This document shows, one piece after another, positions 1-6,937 of a stretch of 64,000 nt of DNA (the stretch's first letter is position 1; each line of letters opens with the position of its first letter). The translations under genes were made by a program, and so were the position numbers. Below the pieces are notes generated by a model. It was not told where the DNA came from, did no database searches, and was given only the letters and a program-made list of their open reading frames with translations. The DNA is from Candidatus Opimibacter skivensis (GTDB lineage: Bacteria > Bacteroidota > Bacteroidia > Chitinophagales > Saprospiraceae), in assembly GCA_016722045.1 (NCBI GenBank), contig JADKGY010000006.1, positions 310,001-374,000 on the forward strand, in the 5' to 3' direction.

Positions 1-60
1 CGATGGGAAGGATCTCAAGGAAAATTAAATTACCGGCTGGTTGCACATCCTTTTTGTTAG
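1..60 (+). CDS. 3' end of a gene cut by the window edge
   Basis: Frame 1 is open from the first base and ends at a TAG at 58-60, giving about 19 residues that end in YRLVAHPFC. Nothing in so short a piece identifies a family. The following 200 bases hold no other gene, which fits a gene end here, but chance read-through cannot be excluded. Confidence 0.3.
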   Translation, partial: RWEGSQGKLNYRLVAHPFC

Positions 61-267
61 ACATGAGCAGGATGAGTAAAGGAAAATATATTTTATACTT
101 CACAGGTGAAAATATCAGTTTGATAAAAAATATTTTGCTTCAATAATCTTGTACCCATTTCATTCATTTCTTCAAAAGCTGATATCTTTTTGTTATCCAT
201 ATCATAACAGGTTAAAGCACCTCAAATGACTTCTTATCTTTGATTTACGCCAGGTCGTGTAGCCTAT

Positions 268-1284
268 ATGAAACTTTCCCATCTTCTTTTTTTCATTCTT
301 ATTATCAAACTTACTCCCGGCTTCACACAACAGCCTAATTTGAACGCTTACGTCAATTACGATTTCATCCCGGGCGAAAAGATAATTTTTGAGGATGATT
401 TTCGAAATAAGAAAGAAAGTGAATTCCCTGCAGAGTGGAGCTTGAAATCCGGAAAAGGTGTTGTGCAGTTGATTGACAATGTACCTGCGTTTCTGTTGAC
501 GGATGGTCATTATGCTAAAGTCATTCCTTCGATAAAAAATGATTTCGTTCTCACCGATTCATTTACGATCGAATTTGATTTTGATATCAGGGATGGTGCA
601 TATACACCTGCAGTTTTTTTTCCTAATAAAGATGGCTCAGAAAGATTAATTCTGTGGGGCCCGGATATTCAGACCGGTTATTTTACAAATCAACTCTCCG
701 GAAAATATCCTGAGGCTGCTGATAAATTCTATAACAAATGGCATCATGCTGCCCTGGCGTATCTGAATGGACAAATCAAATGTTACATCGACCAGTATCT
801 CGTCCTGACCATACCCAAATGCGGATTCCAACCAACGAAAATTCTATTCGGTGGTTTAGCTTCTCCTGAAATACCTCTCGCTTTCACGAATGTCAAAATC
901 GCAACAGGTGGTGGGAACAACATGGCTGATAAAATCCTGGCTGATGGAAAATGGATGACCCATGGAATTACATTTGATGATAACACTTCCAACATCAAAC
1001 CTGAAAGCATGGGTGTGATGAATGCAATAGTTAAAGTCATGAAGGAAAATCCTCAGCTCAACTTTCAGGTTTGTTGCTACACAGAAAGCGAGGGTGATGA
1101 AAGTGCAAATATGAAACTTTCTGATCAGCGTGCCAGGGCCGTGAAAATGCAATTCGTAGCTATGGGTATTGATGCCTCCAGATTGTTAGCTAAAGGATAC
1201 GGAGCTAAGTATCCGATCGATAGCAGCTCAACTTCTGAGGGGAGAGCGAATAACAATAGAATAGAGCTGAAGTTGGTGAAGTGA
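268..1284 (+). CDS. OmpA-domain outer-envelope protein with LamG-like N-terminal region
   Basis: A 338-residue secreted protein. It starts with a signal peptide (basic Lys2, a hydrophobic run, cleavage near residue 21 before QQPN). Residues about 35-215 look like a concanavalin/LamG-type beta sandwich ('FTIEFDFDIRDG', 'NKWHHAALAYLNGQIKCYID'). Residues about 230-338 are an OmpA C-terminal peptidoglycan-binding domain, with the typical 'LSDQRARAVKMQFVAMGID', a 'GYGAKYPI' turn and 'GRANNNRIELKL' near the end. This domain order (carbohydrate-like sandwich plus OmpA) is common in Bacteroidota envelope proteins and suggests an outer-membrane or periplasmic protein tethered to the cell wall. The ligand of the N-terminal domain cannot be told. 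The stop codon is followed at once by a short tandem repeat. Confidence 0.82.
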   Translation: MKLSHLLFFILIIKLTPGFTQQPNLNAYVNYDFIPGEKIIFEDDFRNKKESEFPAEWSLKSGKGVVQLIDNVPAFLLTDGHYAKVIPSIKNDFVLTDSFTIEFDFDIRDGAYTPAVFFPNKDGSERLILWGPDIQTGYFTNQLSGKYPEAADKFYNKWHHAALAYLNGQIKCYIDQYLVLTIPKCGFQPTKILFGGLASPEIPLAFTNVKIATGGGNNMADKILADGKWMTHGITFDDNTSNIKPESMGVMNAIVKVMKENPQLNFQVCCYTESEGDESANMKLSDQRARAVKMQFVAMGIDASRLLAKGYGAKYPIDSSSTSEGRANNNRIELKLVK

Positions 1285-1306
1285 TGTGAGATGTGAGATG
1301 TGAGAC
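1283..1306 (+). repeat. 7-bp tandem repeat (tgtgaga) after the stop codon
   Basis: About three copies of tgtgaga start within the TGA stop of the OmpA-domain gene. This is the first of the stop-anchored short repeats in this window. Confidence 0.6.
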
Positions 1307-1446
1307 TTGACATTCAAAATTAATCTCTCAGTTTTTGTGTAATATTTTTATTCCAAAATTTTAGGTCTGGATCAACAATAAAACTCTGAGGTCTGCCTTG
1401 TTGTTAGACTCATGCTCCCCGTTGATCATTCTGTTATCTTTATAGT

Positions 1447-2040
1447 ATGTGGTGGCAATATCTCTTAGTATTCCTTTGTACAATCCTGTTTGATATTGTT
1501 CCTCTTCCCCTGCCGCCTGCTTTCACGGCGATCATTTTTTTACAAATCACGTTTGATCTTAACATTTGGGCAGCGATCGTTATCGGCGTAGGAGGTTCGA
1601 TCATCGGCCGATATATTCTGACACTTTATATACCCAAAGTTTCCGGAAAGATTTTTACAAGATCAAAAAATGAAGATGTCCAGTATCTCGGGAAAAAAAT
1701 GAAACAAAAAGGCTGGAAGGGCCAGCTTTTTATTTTGCTATACTCCTTAATGCCATTGCCAACAACTCCCCTATTTATTGCCGGGGGAATGGCGAAACTG
1801 GGTCCGCTCTTCCTGATTCCTCCATTTATCATCGGAAAATTTATAAGTGATACGGCCGCTGTCTTTCTCGGCAAGTATGTCGCGGAAAATACCGGGGGTA
1901 TCCTTCATGGCATCGTTTCCTGGAAATCGATTTCAGGACTGTTACTAGGACTGGCGATGATCTTCGCTCTCCTTTTTATAGACTGGAAGTCGCTTTTTAT
2001 GGATAAGAAGCTGAAAATCAGGTTTAACATCTGGAGATAA
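1447..2040 (+). CDS. VTT/DedA-like integral membrane protein
   Basis: A 197-residue polytopic membrane protein with hydrophobic segments near residues 5-30, 38-60, 95-120, 125-150 and 160-180. Features typical of the VTT (SNARE-associated, DedA) fold are the re-entrant 'PLPLPPAFTAI' segment near the N terminus and the 'LMPLPTTPLFIAGGMAKLG' segment in the middle, both rich in Pro and Gly. DedA/VTT proteins move or flip phospholipid carriers such as undecaprenyl phosphate. That role is known for the family, not shown here. The start is the first ATG after a non-coding gap. A purine-rich tandem repeat begins right after the stop. Confidence 0.65.
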   Translation: MWWQYLLVFLCTILFDIVPLPLPPAFTAIIFLQITFDLNIWAAIVIGVGGSIIGRYILTLYIPKVSGKIFTRSKNEDVQYLGKKMKQKGWKGQLFILLYSLMPLPTTPLFIAGGMAKLGPLFLIPPFIIGKFISDTAAVFLGKYVAENTGGILHGIVSWKSISGLLLGLAMIFALLFIDWKSLFMDKKLKIRFNIWR

Positions 2041-2092
2041 GAAAAGGCAGAAAAGGCAGAAAAGGCGGAAAGGGCGGAAAGGGCGGAATAGG
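2041..2092 (+). repeat. purine-rich tandem repeat (aaaaggcag/aaagggcgg) after the stop codon
   Basis: About five to six degenerate 9-bp units of aaaaggcag type directly follow the TAA of the VTT gene. The rest of the gap to 2338 holds a copy of the dispersed motif ggggcaagccactatc (2119-2134, minus orientation) and AT-rich DNA that must carry the ribonucleotide reductase promoter. I see no clear promoter and no cobalamin riboswitch (no B12-box). Confidence 0.7.
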
Positions 2093-2338
2093 CCAAACCT
2101 AAGATTTTGACAACTCCCGGGGCAAGCCACTATCACTAAATAGGGAGTACCGATTTCTTAGAATTTTACTCTTTGTATTCTGTCTTACTGTCCTAATTTA
2201 TTACAGTCTTACATCAGTTTGATTCAACAAAAATAAAGATCACTTTTATTAAATTTTAACTTGTTAAATTGATGATAAATATCTTTAATATGTATATTTA
2301 CCAAAACACATTACTTTATTTTACAATATTAATACCTC

Positions 2339-4576
2339 ATGTCTATCTCCACGAATGCTCCGGACAAGGGAAAAGAATTTCTCTCCCAATTAAAACTTTA
2401 TAGTGATTATCTCAAATGGGATTCTCTGCTCAATCGATATGAAACATGGGAAGAAGCATGTGATAAAGTGCTGAATACCCATCGCATGAGATACGGTTCT
2501 ATTGTTGATCCCCTACTCGATGAAGTTGCAGAATCCTATTATCATAAAGAGTTTTTGTCCTCTCAGCGAAATCTTCAGTTCAGAGAGGAACAGATATTGA
2601 AAAACAACGCGAAGATTTACAATTGCTGCACGACCTATGCATATGCGCCGGACGTGTTCAACAAAGGATTCTTTGTTCTCCTTTCAGGCACAGGCTTAGG
2701 TGTTTCACTTAAAAAGAAATTTGTCAGTCAACTTCCGCTTCTGTATAAAAGAAGCCACAAGGTCAAATCGTTTACCATCCCCGATTCTATTGAAGGATGG
2801 TCAGAAGCCATTAAGGTATTGATTAGTTCATATTGCCATCACCCTTCCCTGTACAATGAATATTTCAGAAACCAGATCAAATTTGATTATTCAGAGATCA
2901 GGCCGATGGGTGCAGCAATCTCGGGAGGATTTAAAGCTCCCGGACCTGATGGATTAAAGCAGTCCATCGAACGGATCGAAATGTTGCTTGATCAATATAT
3001 CGGAGAAACCGAAAGTGCTCCATTCAAATCCATTATTGCCTACGATGTATTCATGCAGATATCTGATGCCGTTCTGTCGGGTGGTGTCAGAAGGAGTGCC
3101 ATGAATATCATCATGGATCCTGATGATGACGAGCTGATCCGCGCCAAAACAGGTCACTGGCGTCAGACGCATCCATGGAGAGCCAGAAGCAATAACTCTG
3201 TTGGATTACTCCGCCACACTTTCAGCTATGATGAATTCAATGACCTTGTATCCATCAACGAAGGAGACAATGATCTTGGATTTGTATTTATGTCGCATGA
3301 AGATGAAATGTTCAATCCATGTTTTGAGATCGGATTTAATTTTTATGACCAAATAAAAAATAAACAGGAAGCTGTATTTCAGTTTTGCAACCTGAATGAA
3401 TTAAATGCTTCCGCTTGTGTCAACAAGCATGGCAAATTCAGTGAAGACAAGTTTTATGAATTGTGCAGAAAATCTGCTATCCTGGGCACTCTTCAGGCCG
3501 GATATACTTCCTTCCCTTATCTCGGCAAACAAACTGAAGCTGTTGTTGCCGGTGAAGCATTGCTAGGTATTTCCATTACCGGTTGGATGACACGTCCCGA
3601 ACTATTTGATGAAGAAATTCTGAAGAAAGGCGCAGAAATCGTCAAACAAACTAATAAACAAGTTGCACTTATCATTGGCATTCGTCCGGCAGCAAGGACG
3701 ACTACGGTGAAACCATCAGGTAATGCTTCCGTCATTTTAAAAACAGCTTCAGGTATTCATCCTGAACACAGCAAACGATATTTCAGGATCATGCAGTTGA
3801 ATAAGGAAAGTGAGACTGCAAAATATATGCAAGTCCATTACCCTGAAATGCTTGAAGAATCACTATGGTCCAACACCCAATCAGACTGGGTCGTGTACGT
3901 CCCTTGTGAAAACCATGATAACGTCATCATCAAAGATGACATGCAGGGCGTCAAACATTTGAAGCTGATCGAACTGGTACAAAATTCATGGATAAAATAT
4001 GGCAAGAACGAAGAAAACTGCTATAACAAACTGACCAATCATAATGTCAGCAATACAGTCATCATTGATGACAAGAAAGAAGTGGTCGACTATATTTTTG
4101 GGCACCAGGACAATTTTTCGGCCGTCTCCTTTATTTCCAGATTTGGCGACAAAGATTATGCACAGGCACCTTTTACATCAGTACTGAATACGGAAGAACT
4201 CGTGCATAAATATGGTGATGCTGCGATCTTTATGTCAGGGTTGATCGTGGATGGGTTGCATTATTTTGCAAATGACTTATGGACAGCTGTAAAGCTTGTG
4301 TTGGATCCTAAGCTACCCATCTCCGGAACACGATCCGATGTACTATTGAAAAAAGACTGGCTACGTCGCGTAAAACAATTTAGCCATAATTATTTCCACG
4401 ATGATCTGACCACTACGATTTATTGCATGAAGGATGTACACCTATGGCATAAATGGGTCAAGATCAAACGCCATTTCAGATTGGTTGATTTTGTCACTCT
4501 GCTCAATAAGCCTGAATATATGGATGTCTCCAAAACCAGTGCAATTGCGTGTAGTGGTGGTTCATGTGAGATATAA
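2339..4576 (+). CDS. nrdJ: Adenosylcobalamin-dependent (class II) ribonucleoside-triphosphate reductase, monomeric type
   Basis: A 745-residue enzyme reducing ribonucleotides to deoxyribonucleotides with a B12-derived thiyl radical, so it works with or without oxygen. The size matches the monomeric Lactobacillus-type RTPR (about 740). Visible motifs are NPCFE at 326-330 (radical Cys328, Glu330), the partner cysteine in CNLNE (Cys350), an N-terminal Cys96/Cys97 for the redox pair, the phosphate loop 'KPSGNASVILKTASGIHPE' around 460-480, and the C-terminal reducing pair Cys738-X4-Cys743 in ACSGGSCEI. All catalytic residues are present. No ATP-cone is evident at the N terminus. The gene stands alone with no NrdR or thioredoxin beside it, converges on the rrf2 gene, and is followed by short tandem repeats. 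The call is firm. Confidence 0.93.
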   Translation: MSISTNAPDKGKEFLSQLKLYSDYLKWDSLLNRYETWEEACDKVLNTHRMRYGSIVDPLLDEVAESYYHKEFLSSQRNLQFREEQILKNNAKIYNCCTTYAYAPDVFNKGFFVLLSGTGLGVSLKKKFVSQLPLLYKRSHKVKSFTIPDSIEGWSEAIKVLISSYCHHPSLYNEYFRNQIKFDYSEIRPMGAAISGGFKAPGPDGLKQSIERIEMLLDQYIGETESAPFKSIIAYDVFMQISDAVLSGGVRRSAMNIIMDPDDDELIRAKTGHWRQTHPWRARSNNSVGLLRHTFSYDEFNDLVSINEGDNDLGFVFMSHEDEMFNPCFEIGFNFYDQIKNKQEAVFQFCNLNELNASACVNKHGKFSEDKFYELCRKSAILGTLQAGYTSFPYLGKQTEAVVAGEALLGISITGWMTRPELFDEEILKKGAEIVKQTNKQVALIIGIRPAARTTTVKPSGNASVILKTASGIHPEHSKRYFRIMQLNKESETAKYMQVHYPEMLEESLWSNTQSDWVVYVPCENHDNVIIKDDMQGVKHLKLIELVQNSWIKYGKNEENCYNKLTNHNVSNTVIIDDKKEVVDYIFGHQDNFSAVSFISRFGDKDYAQAPFTSVLNTEELVHKYGDAAIFMSGLIVDGLHYFANDLWTAVKLVLDPKLPISGTRSDVLLKKDWLRRVKQFSHNYFHDDLTTTIYCMKDVHLWHKWVKIKRHFRLVDFVTLLNKPEYMDVSKTSAIACSGGSCEI

Positions 4577-4583
4577 AATCAGT

Positions 4584-4700
4584 GTTCAGTATTCAGTATT
4601 CAGTATTCAGTATTCAGTAATCAGTATCGAGTCTAAAATCGATTCTTTTTACTTTTTACTTTTTACTTTTTACTTTTTGCCTATTGCTTATTGCTTATTT
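4584..4700. repeat. two 7-bp tandem arrays (attcagt and ttttact) between convergent stops
   Basis: At 4584-4625 about five copies of attcagt follow the nrdJ stop. At 4645-4680 about five copies of ttttact lead to tattgctt units that overlap the stop of the rrf2 gene. On the minus strand the rrf2 stop is followed by aataagc and aaagtaa units, so both convergent genes end in repeat arrays that contain stop triplets. Because the unit is 7 bp, stop triplets fall in all three frames. Confidence 0.75.
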
Positions 4701-5146
4701 GTCTTTCGTTTGATGTTATGGATCACAATCTTAGGATCAACCATTTCGCTTGCCAGTTGATTAATGGTTTTGTGATCAAGCATATCGAGCAATAAGGGCT
4801 TGATGTTCTTGTACTGGGAATGCATGGGACATGGATTTACTTCTGAACATTCCTTTAATCCCAGGATGCATCCCGTGATGATCCCTTCTTCCTCCAGTAA
4901 CGATAGAACGTGCAAAAGTGATTTCTTTTTCGCTTTATCCGTTAGATAAAAACCACCATTCGGGCCTGTAACCGAATTGATCAACTTGTTATCCCTTGTC
5001 AGGTTCTGTAAAATTTTAGCTGTAAATGACCTGGGAGAACCAATAGCATCAGCCAACTCAGCTATACCTACCTTCTGATTCGCTGAACTTTTCTGTGCTA
5101 AATAAATAATGGCCCGCAAAGCATATTCGGTTGATTTAGAAAACAT
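4688..5146 (-). CDS. Rrf2-family transcriptional regulator with Fe-S cysteine triad (NsrR/IscR-like)
   Basis: A 152-residue protein. It begins with the Rrf2 winged helix-turn-helix ('MFSKSTEYALRAIIYLAQ', 'IAELADAIGSPRSFTAKILQ' recognition region, 'GPNGGFYL' wing). Three cysteines, Cys93, Cys100 and Cys106 (CX6CX5C), sit where NsrR and IscR bind an Fe-S cluster and are followed by PMHSQY, as in Bacteroidota relatives. It is divergent from a haloperoxidase-like gene, with a quinol nitric oxide reductase next in line, so nitric oxide or another oxidant sensed through the cluster is the likely signal (inference). Two inverted repeats in the shared upstream region are probable binding sites. The symbol nsrR is tempting but not proven. 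Confidence 0.85.
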   Translation of the reverse strand: MFSKSTEYALRAIIYLAQKSSANQKVGIAELADAIGSPRSFTAKILQNLTRDNKLINSVTGPNGGFYLTDKAKKKSLLHVLSLLEEEGIITGCILGLKECSEVNPCPMHSQYKNIKPLLLDMLDHKTINQLASEMVDPKIVIHNIKRKTNKQ

Positions 5147-5193
5147 ATAAGATCATTTGGAGACAAATTAATCCATTTTTGGTAACCCTCTAA

Positions 5194-5208
5194 GGACATT
5201 TCCTGTCC
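5194..5208. promoter_or_regulatory. candidate Rrf2 operator 1 (ggaca-N5-tgtcc)
   Basis: A perfect 5-bp inverted repeat, ggaca and tgtcc around a 5-bp spacer, about 45 bp upstream of the rrf2 start codon. Its half-site recurs in the second, larger palindrome and as a lone ggaca at 5241-5245. Autoregulation of the regulator is a reasonable reading. Confidence 0.45.
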
Positions 5209-5237
5209 GAAAATATTTTCAAATTTCCTTCAAAATA

Positions 5238-5268
5238 TTTGGACATCTCCTAATTAAGGATATATTTG
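5238..5268 (+). promoter_or_regulatory. Bacteroidota-type promoter of the haloperoxidase gene
   Basis: TTTG at 5238-5241 and TATATTTG at 5261-5268 are separated by 19 bp. This matches the Bacteroidota primary-sigma consensus TTTG / TAnnTTTG with 19-21 bp spacing exactly. Transcription would start near 5274-5277, leaving a leader of about 26 bases before the ATG at 5303. Confidence 0.72.
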
Positions 5269-5278
5269 TCCTTAATTA
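5251..5278. promoter_or_regulatory. candidate Rrf2 operator 2 enclosing the -7 box
   Basis: A perfect inverted repeat with 10-bp arms, taattaagga and tccttaatta, around an 8-bp spacer. The spacer is the TATATTTG -7 element itself, so a bound dimer would cover the promoter core. This is the arrangement of a simple repressor site. The divergent Rrf2 protein is the natural candidate ligand. Confidence 0.65.
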
Positions 5279-5302
5279 TCACTCAGCTTTAAATAAAACG
5301 TT

Positions 5303-6700
5303 ATGCACCAACTCACCTTTACCAAAGCCACATTGTTGCTTTTATTGGTATCATGCCTGTTCATGATTACGTCTTGCAGGACTGACAATGAAGTCATCAT
5401 TAAGGATCCGGCACTGACAAAGTCATATAATGCCAGTGTCCCCCTGGAATGGAATCAATTGTTCCTGGAAATAGACAGAATATCGGATGGCTACCGTCCG
5501 CCAGCTGCTGCACGTATGCTTGCTTACACGGGATTAGCTGCCTATGAAGCTGCTGTAGCTGGCATGCCTGAATATAATTCACTGAGATATGAGTTTGTCG
5601 GACTGATACTCCCTTCGATTGAACCGACCAAAGAATATCACTGGCCTACATGTGTAAATGCCGTCTATGCTACGATGTTCAGGAATTTCTATCCAAATAT
5701 CAGTGTGACCTATGCACTCAAAATCACGGCACTGGAAAATAAATTCCTTGATGAGTTTAGTGTTGACATTGACCCGGCTGTATTTGCCCGTTCCAGGGAA
5801 TTTGGATATGAAGTAGCGCAAGCTGTTTATAAATACAGCGAATCTGATATTACAGGACACAATGCTTACCTCAATCCACAGCCTACGTCATATGTTCCTC
5901 CGGCTATTGGCCCTAACGGTGAGAAATTGTGGCAACCAACGTTTCCTGATTACGGCCGCGCACTCTTCCCCTATTGGGGAAAGGTCAGGCCTTTTGCCAT
6001 GTCACAATCTGATATCATCGGCCGGCCACCTATTCCGTATAGTGAAAGTTCAGGTTCGCAATTTTATCAGCAGGCGAATGAAACAAAAATATTAATCGAC
6101 CTGGCTTCGTATACAACCCATTGGGTGGCAGAATTCTGGAGTGATGATTTTTTTCAATTGACATTCGAACCGGCAGGCCGGCAAATTGCCATCGCTAATA
6201 TATTGGTCAAACAAGACAATATCTCCCTTGACCGGGCTGTAGAACTATATGCTAAAATGGGTATGGCCCTGTGTGATGTAGGAATAGCCGTCTGGGGTAC
6301 GAAGTATACTTACAATGTGCGTCGTCCGATCGAATATATTCGCGATGTGATGAATGATCCCGGATGGAGCACCATACTGGACAACCCTCTTTCAGGCCAA
6401 AGAAGTGTAACACCACCATTCCCTGCATATCCTTCCGGACACTCCGGATTTGCAGGTGCAGGTAGCGGTATTATGGCAGAAATATTCGGAAATATCCATC
6501 CTTATACAGACAACTGTCATCAAAACCGCACTGAATTTAATGGGACACCGCGATCCTATAACACCATACTTGAAGCTGGAGTGGAAAATGCGTATAGCAG
6601 GTTACAACTGGGTGTTCATTTCCGCATGGATTGCGACGAAGGATTACGACTCGGTTACCTAGCCGCTACCAGAGTCAATGAATTGCCGTGGTATAAATAA
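5303..6700 (+). CDS. Vanadium-dependent haloperoxidase/PAP2-family lipoprotein
   Basis: A 465-residue exported lipoprotein with a lipobox ending in Cys25 (ITSC). The vanadate/phosphate pocket of the vanadium chloroperoxidase and PAP2 superfamily is complete: Lys334 and Arg341 ('KYTYNVRRP', spacing 7), Ser378-Gly379-His380 ('AYPSGHSGFAGAG'), and Arg433 with His439 ('SRLQLGVHF', spacing 6). These spacings equal those of fungal vanadium chloroperoxidase. Members either oxidise halides with peroxide or act as acid phosphatases, and sequence alone does not decide which. It is transcribed away from the Rrf2 regulator from a promoter buried in a palindrome, and ends in a strong terminator before the nitric oxide reductase, which hints at a stress-response role. 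The call is firm for the family only. Confidence 0.87.
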   Translation: MHQLTFTKATLLLLLVSCLFMITSCRTDNEVIIKDPALTKSYNASVPLEWNQLFLEIDRISDGYRPPAAARMLAYTGLAAYEAAVAGMPEYNSLRYEFVGLILPSIEPTKEYHWPTCVNAVYATMFRNFYPNISVTYALKITALENKFLDEFSVDIDPAVFARSREFGYEVAQAVYKYSESDITGHNAYLNPQPTSYVPPAIGPNGEKLWQPTFPDYGRALFPYWGKVRPFAMSQSDIIGRPPIPYSESSGSQFYQQANETKILIDLASYTTHWVAEFWSDDFFQLTFEPAGRQIAIANILVKQDNISLDRAVELYAKMGMALCDVGIAVWGTKYTYNVRRPIEYIRDVMNDPGWSTILDNPLSGQRSVTPPFPAYPSGHSGFAGAGSGIMAEIFGNIHPYTDNCHQNRTEFNGTPRSYNTILEAGVENAYSRLQLGVHFRMDCDEGLRLGYLAATRVNELPWYK

Positions 6701-6742
6701 TCCGTGAAATGATTATCCGCGTTGATCATATATTTTGATTTG

Positions 6743-6775
6743 AGGAGGAATGATTTGCACCATTCCTCCTTTTTT
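6743..6775 (+). terminator. rho-independent terminator after the haloperoxidase gene
   Basis: A perfect 10-bp stem, aggaggaatg and cattcctcct, with an 8-base loop is followed by a run of T. It separates the haloperoxidase transcript from the nitric oxide reductase gene. Confidence 0.85.
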
Positions 6776-6807
6776 GAACTCTTTTTTTAGCGACCAACCT
6801 GAATAAT

Positions 6808-6834
6808 GTTCAAATACCCTTTGTGTAATTGAAC
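6808..6834. promoter_or_regulatory. inverted repeat upstream of the nitric oxide reductase gene
   Basis: gttcaa and ttgaac lie 15 bp apart, about 105 bp upstream of the ATG. The arms could be an operator for a regulator of the reductase, but they are short and do not match the Rrf2 sites upstream of the haloperoxidase gene. I see no convincing TTTG/TAnnTTTG promoter nearby. Confidence 0.25.
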
Positions 6835-6937
6835 TTAAACAGGATGGATACTGCGCAACGTATTAAATGATCTGAATACTTGCATGTTGTACATCTGTTT
6901 CAACTGGTTTCCTCATTTTCTTAAAAAATAAAATCAA

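Noticed and set aside
2041..2338. Cobalamin riboswitch upstream of the B12-dependent reductase
   Set aside because: No B12-box-like conserved stretch is visible and the gap is short after the tandem array.
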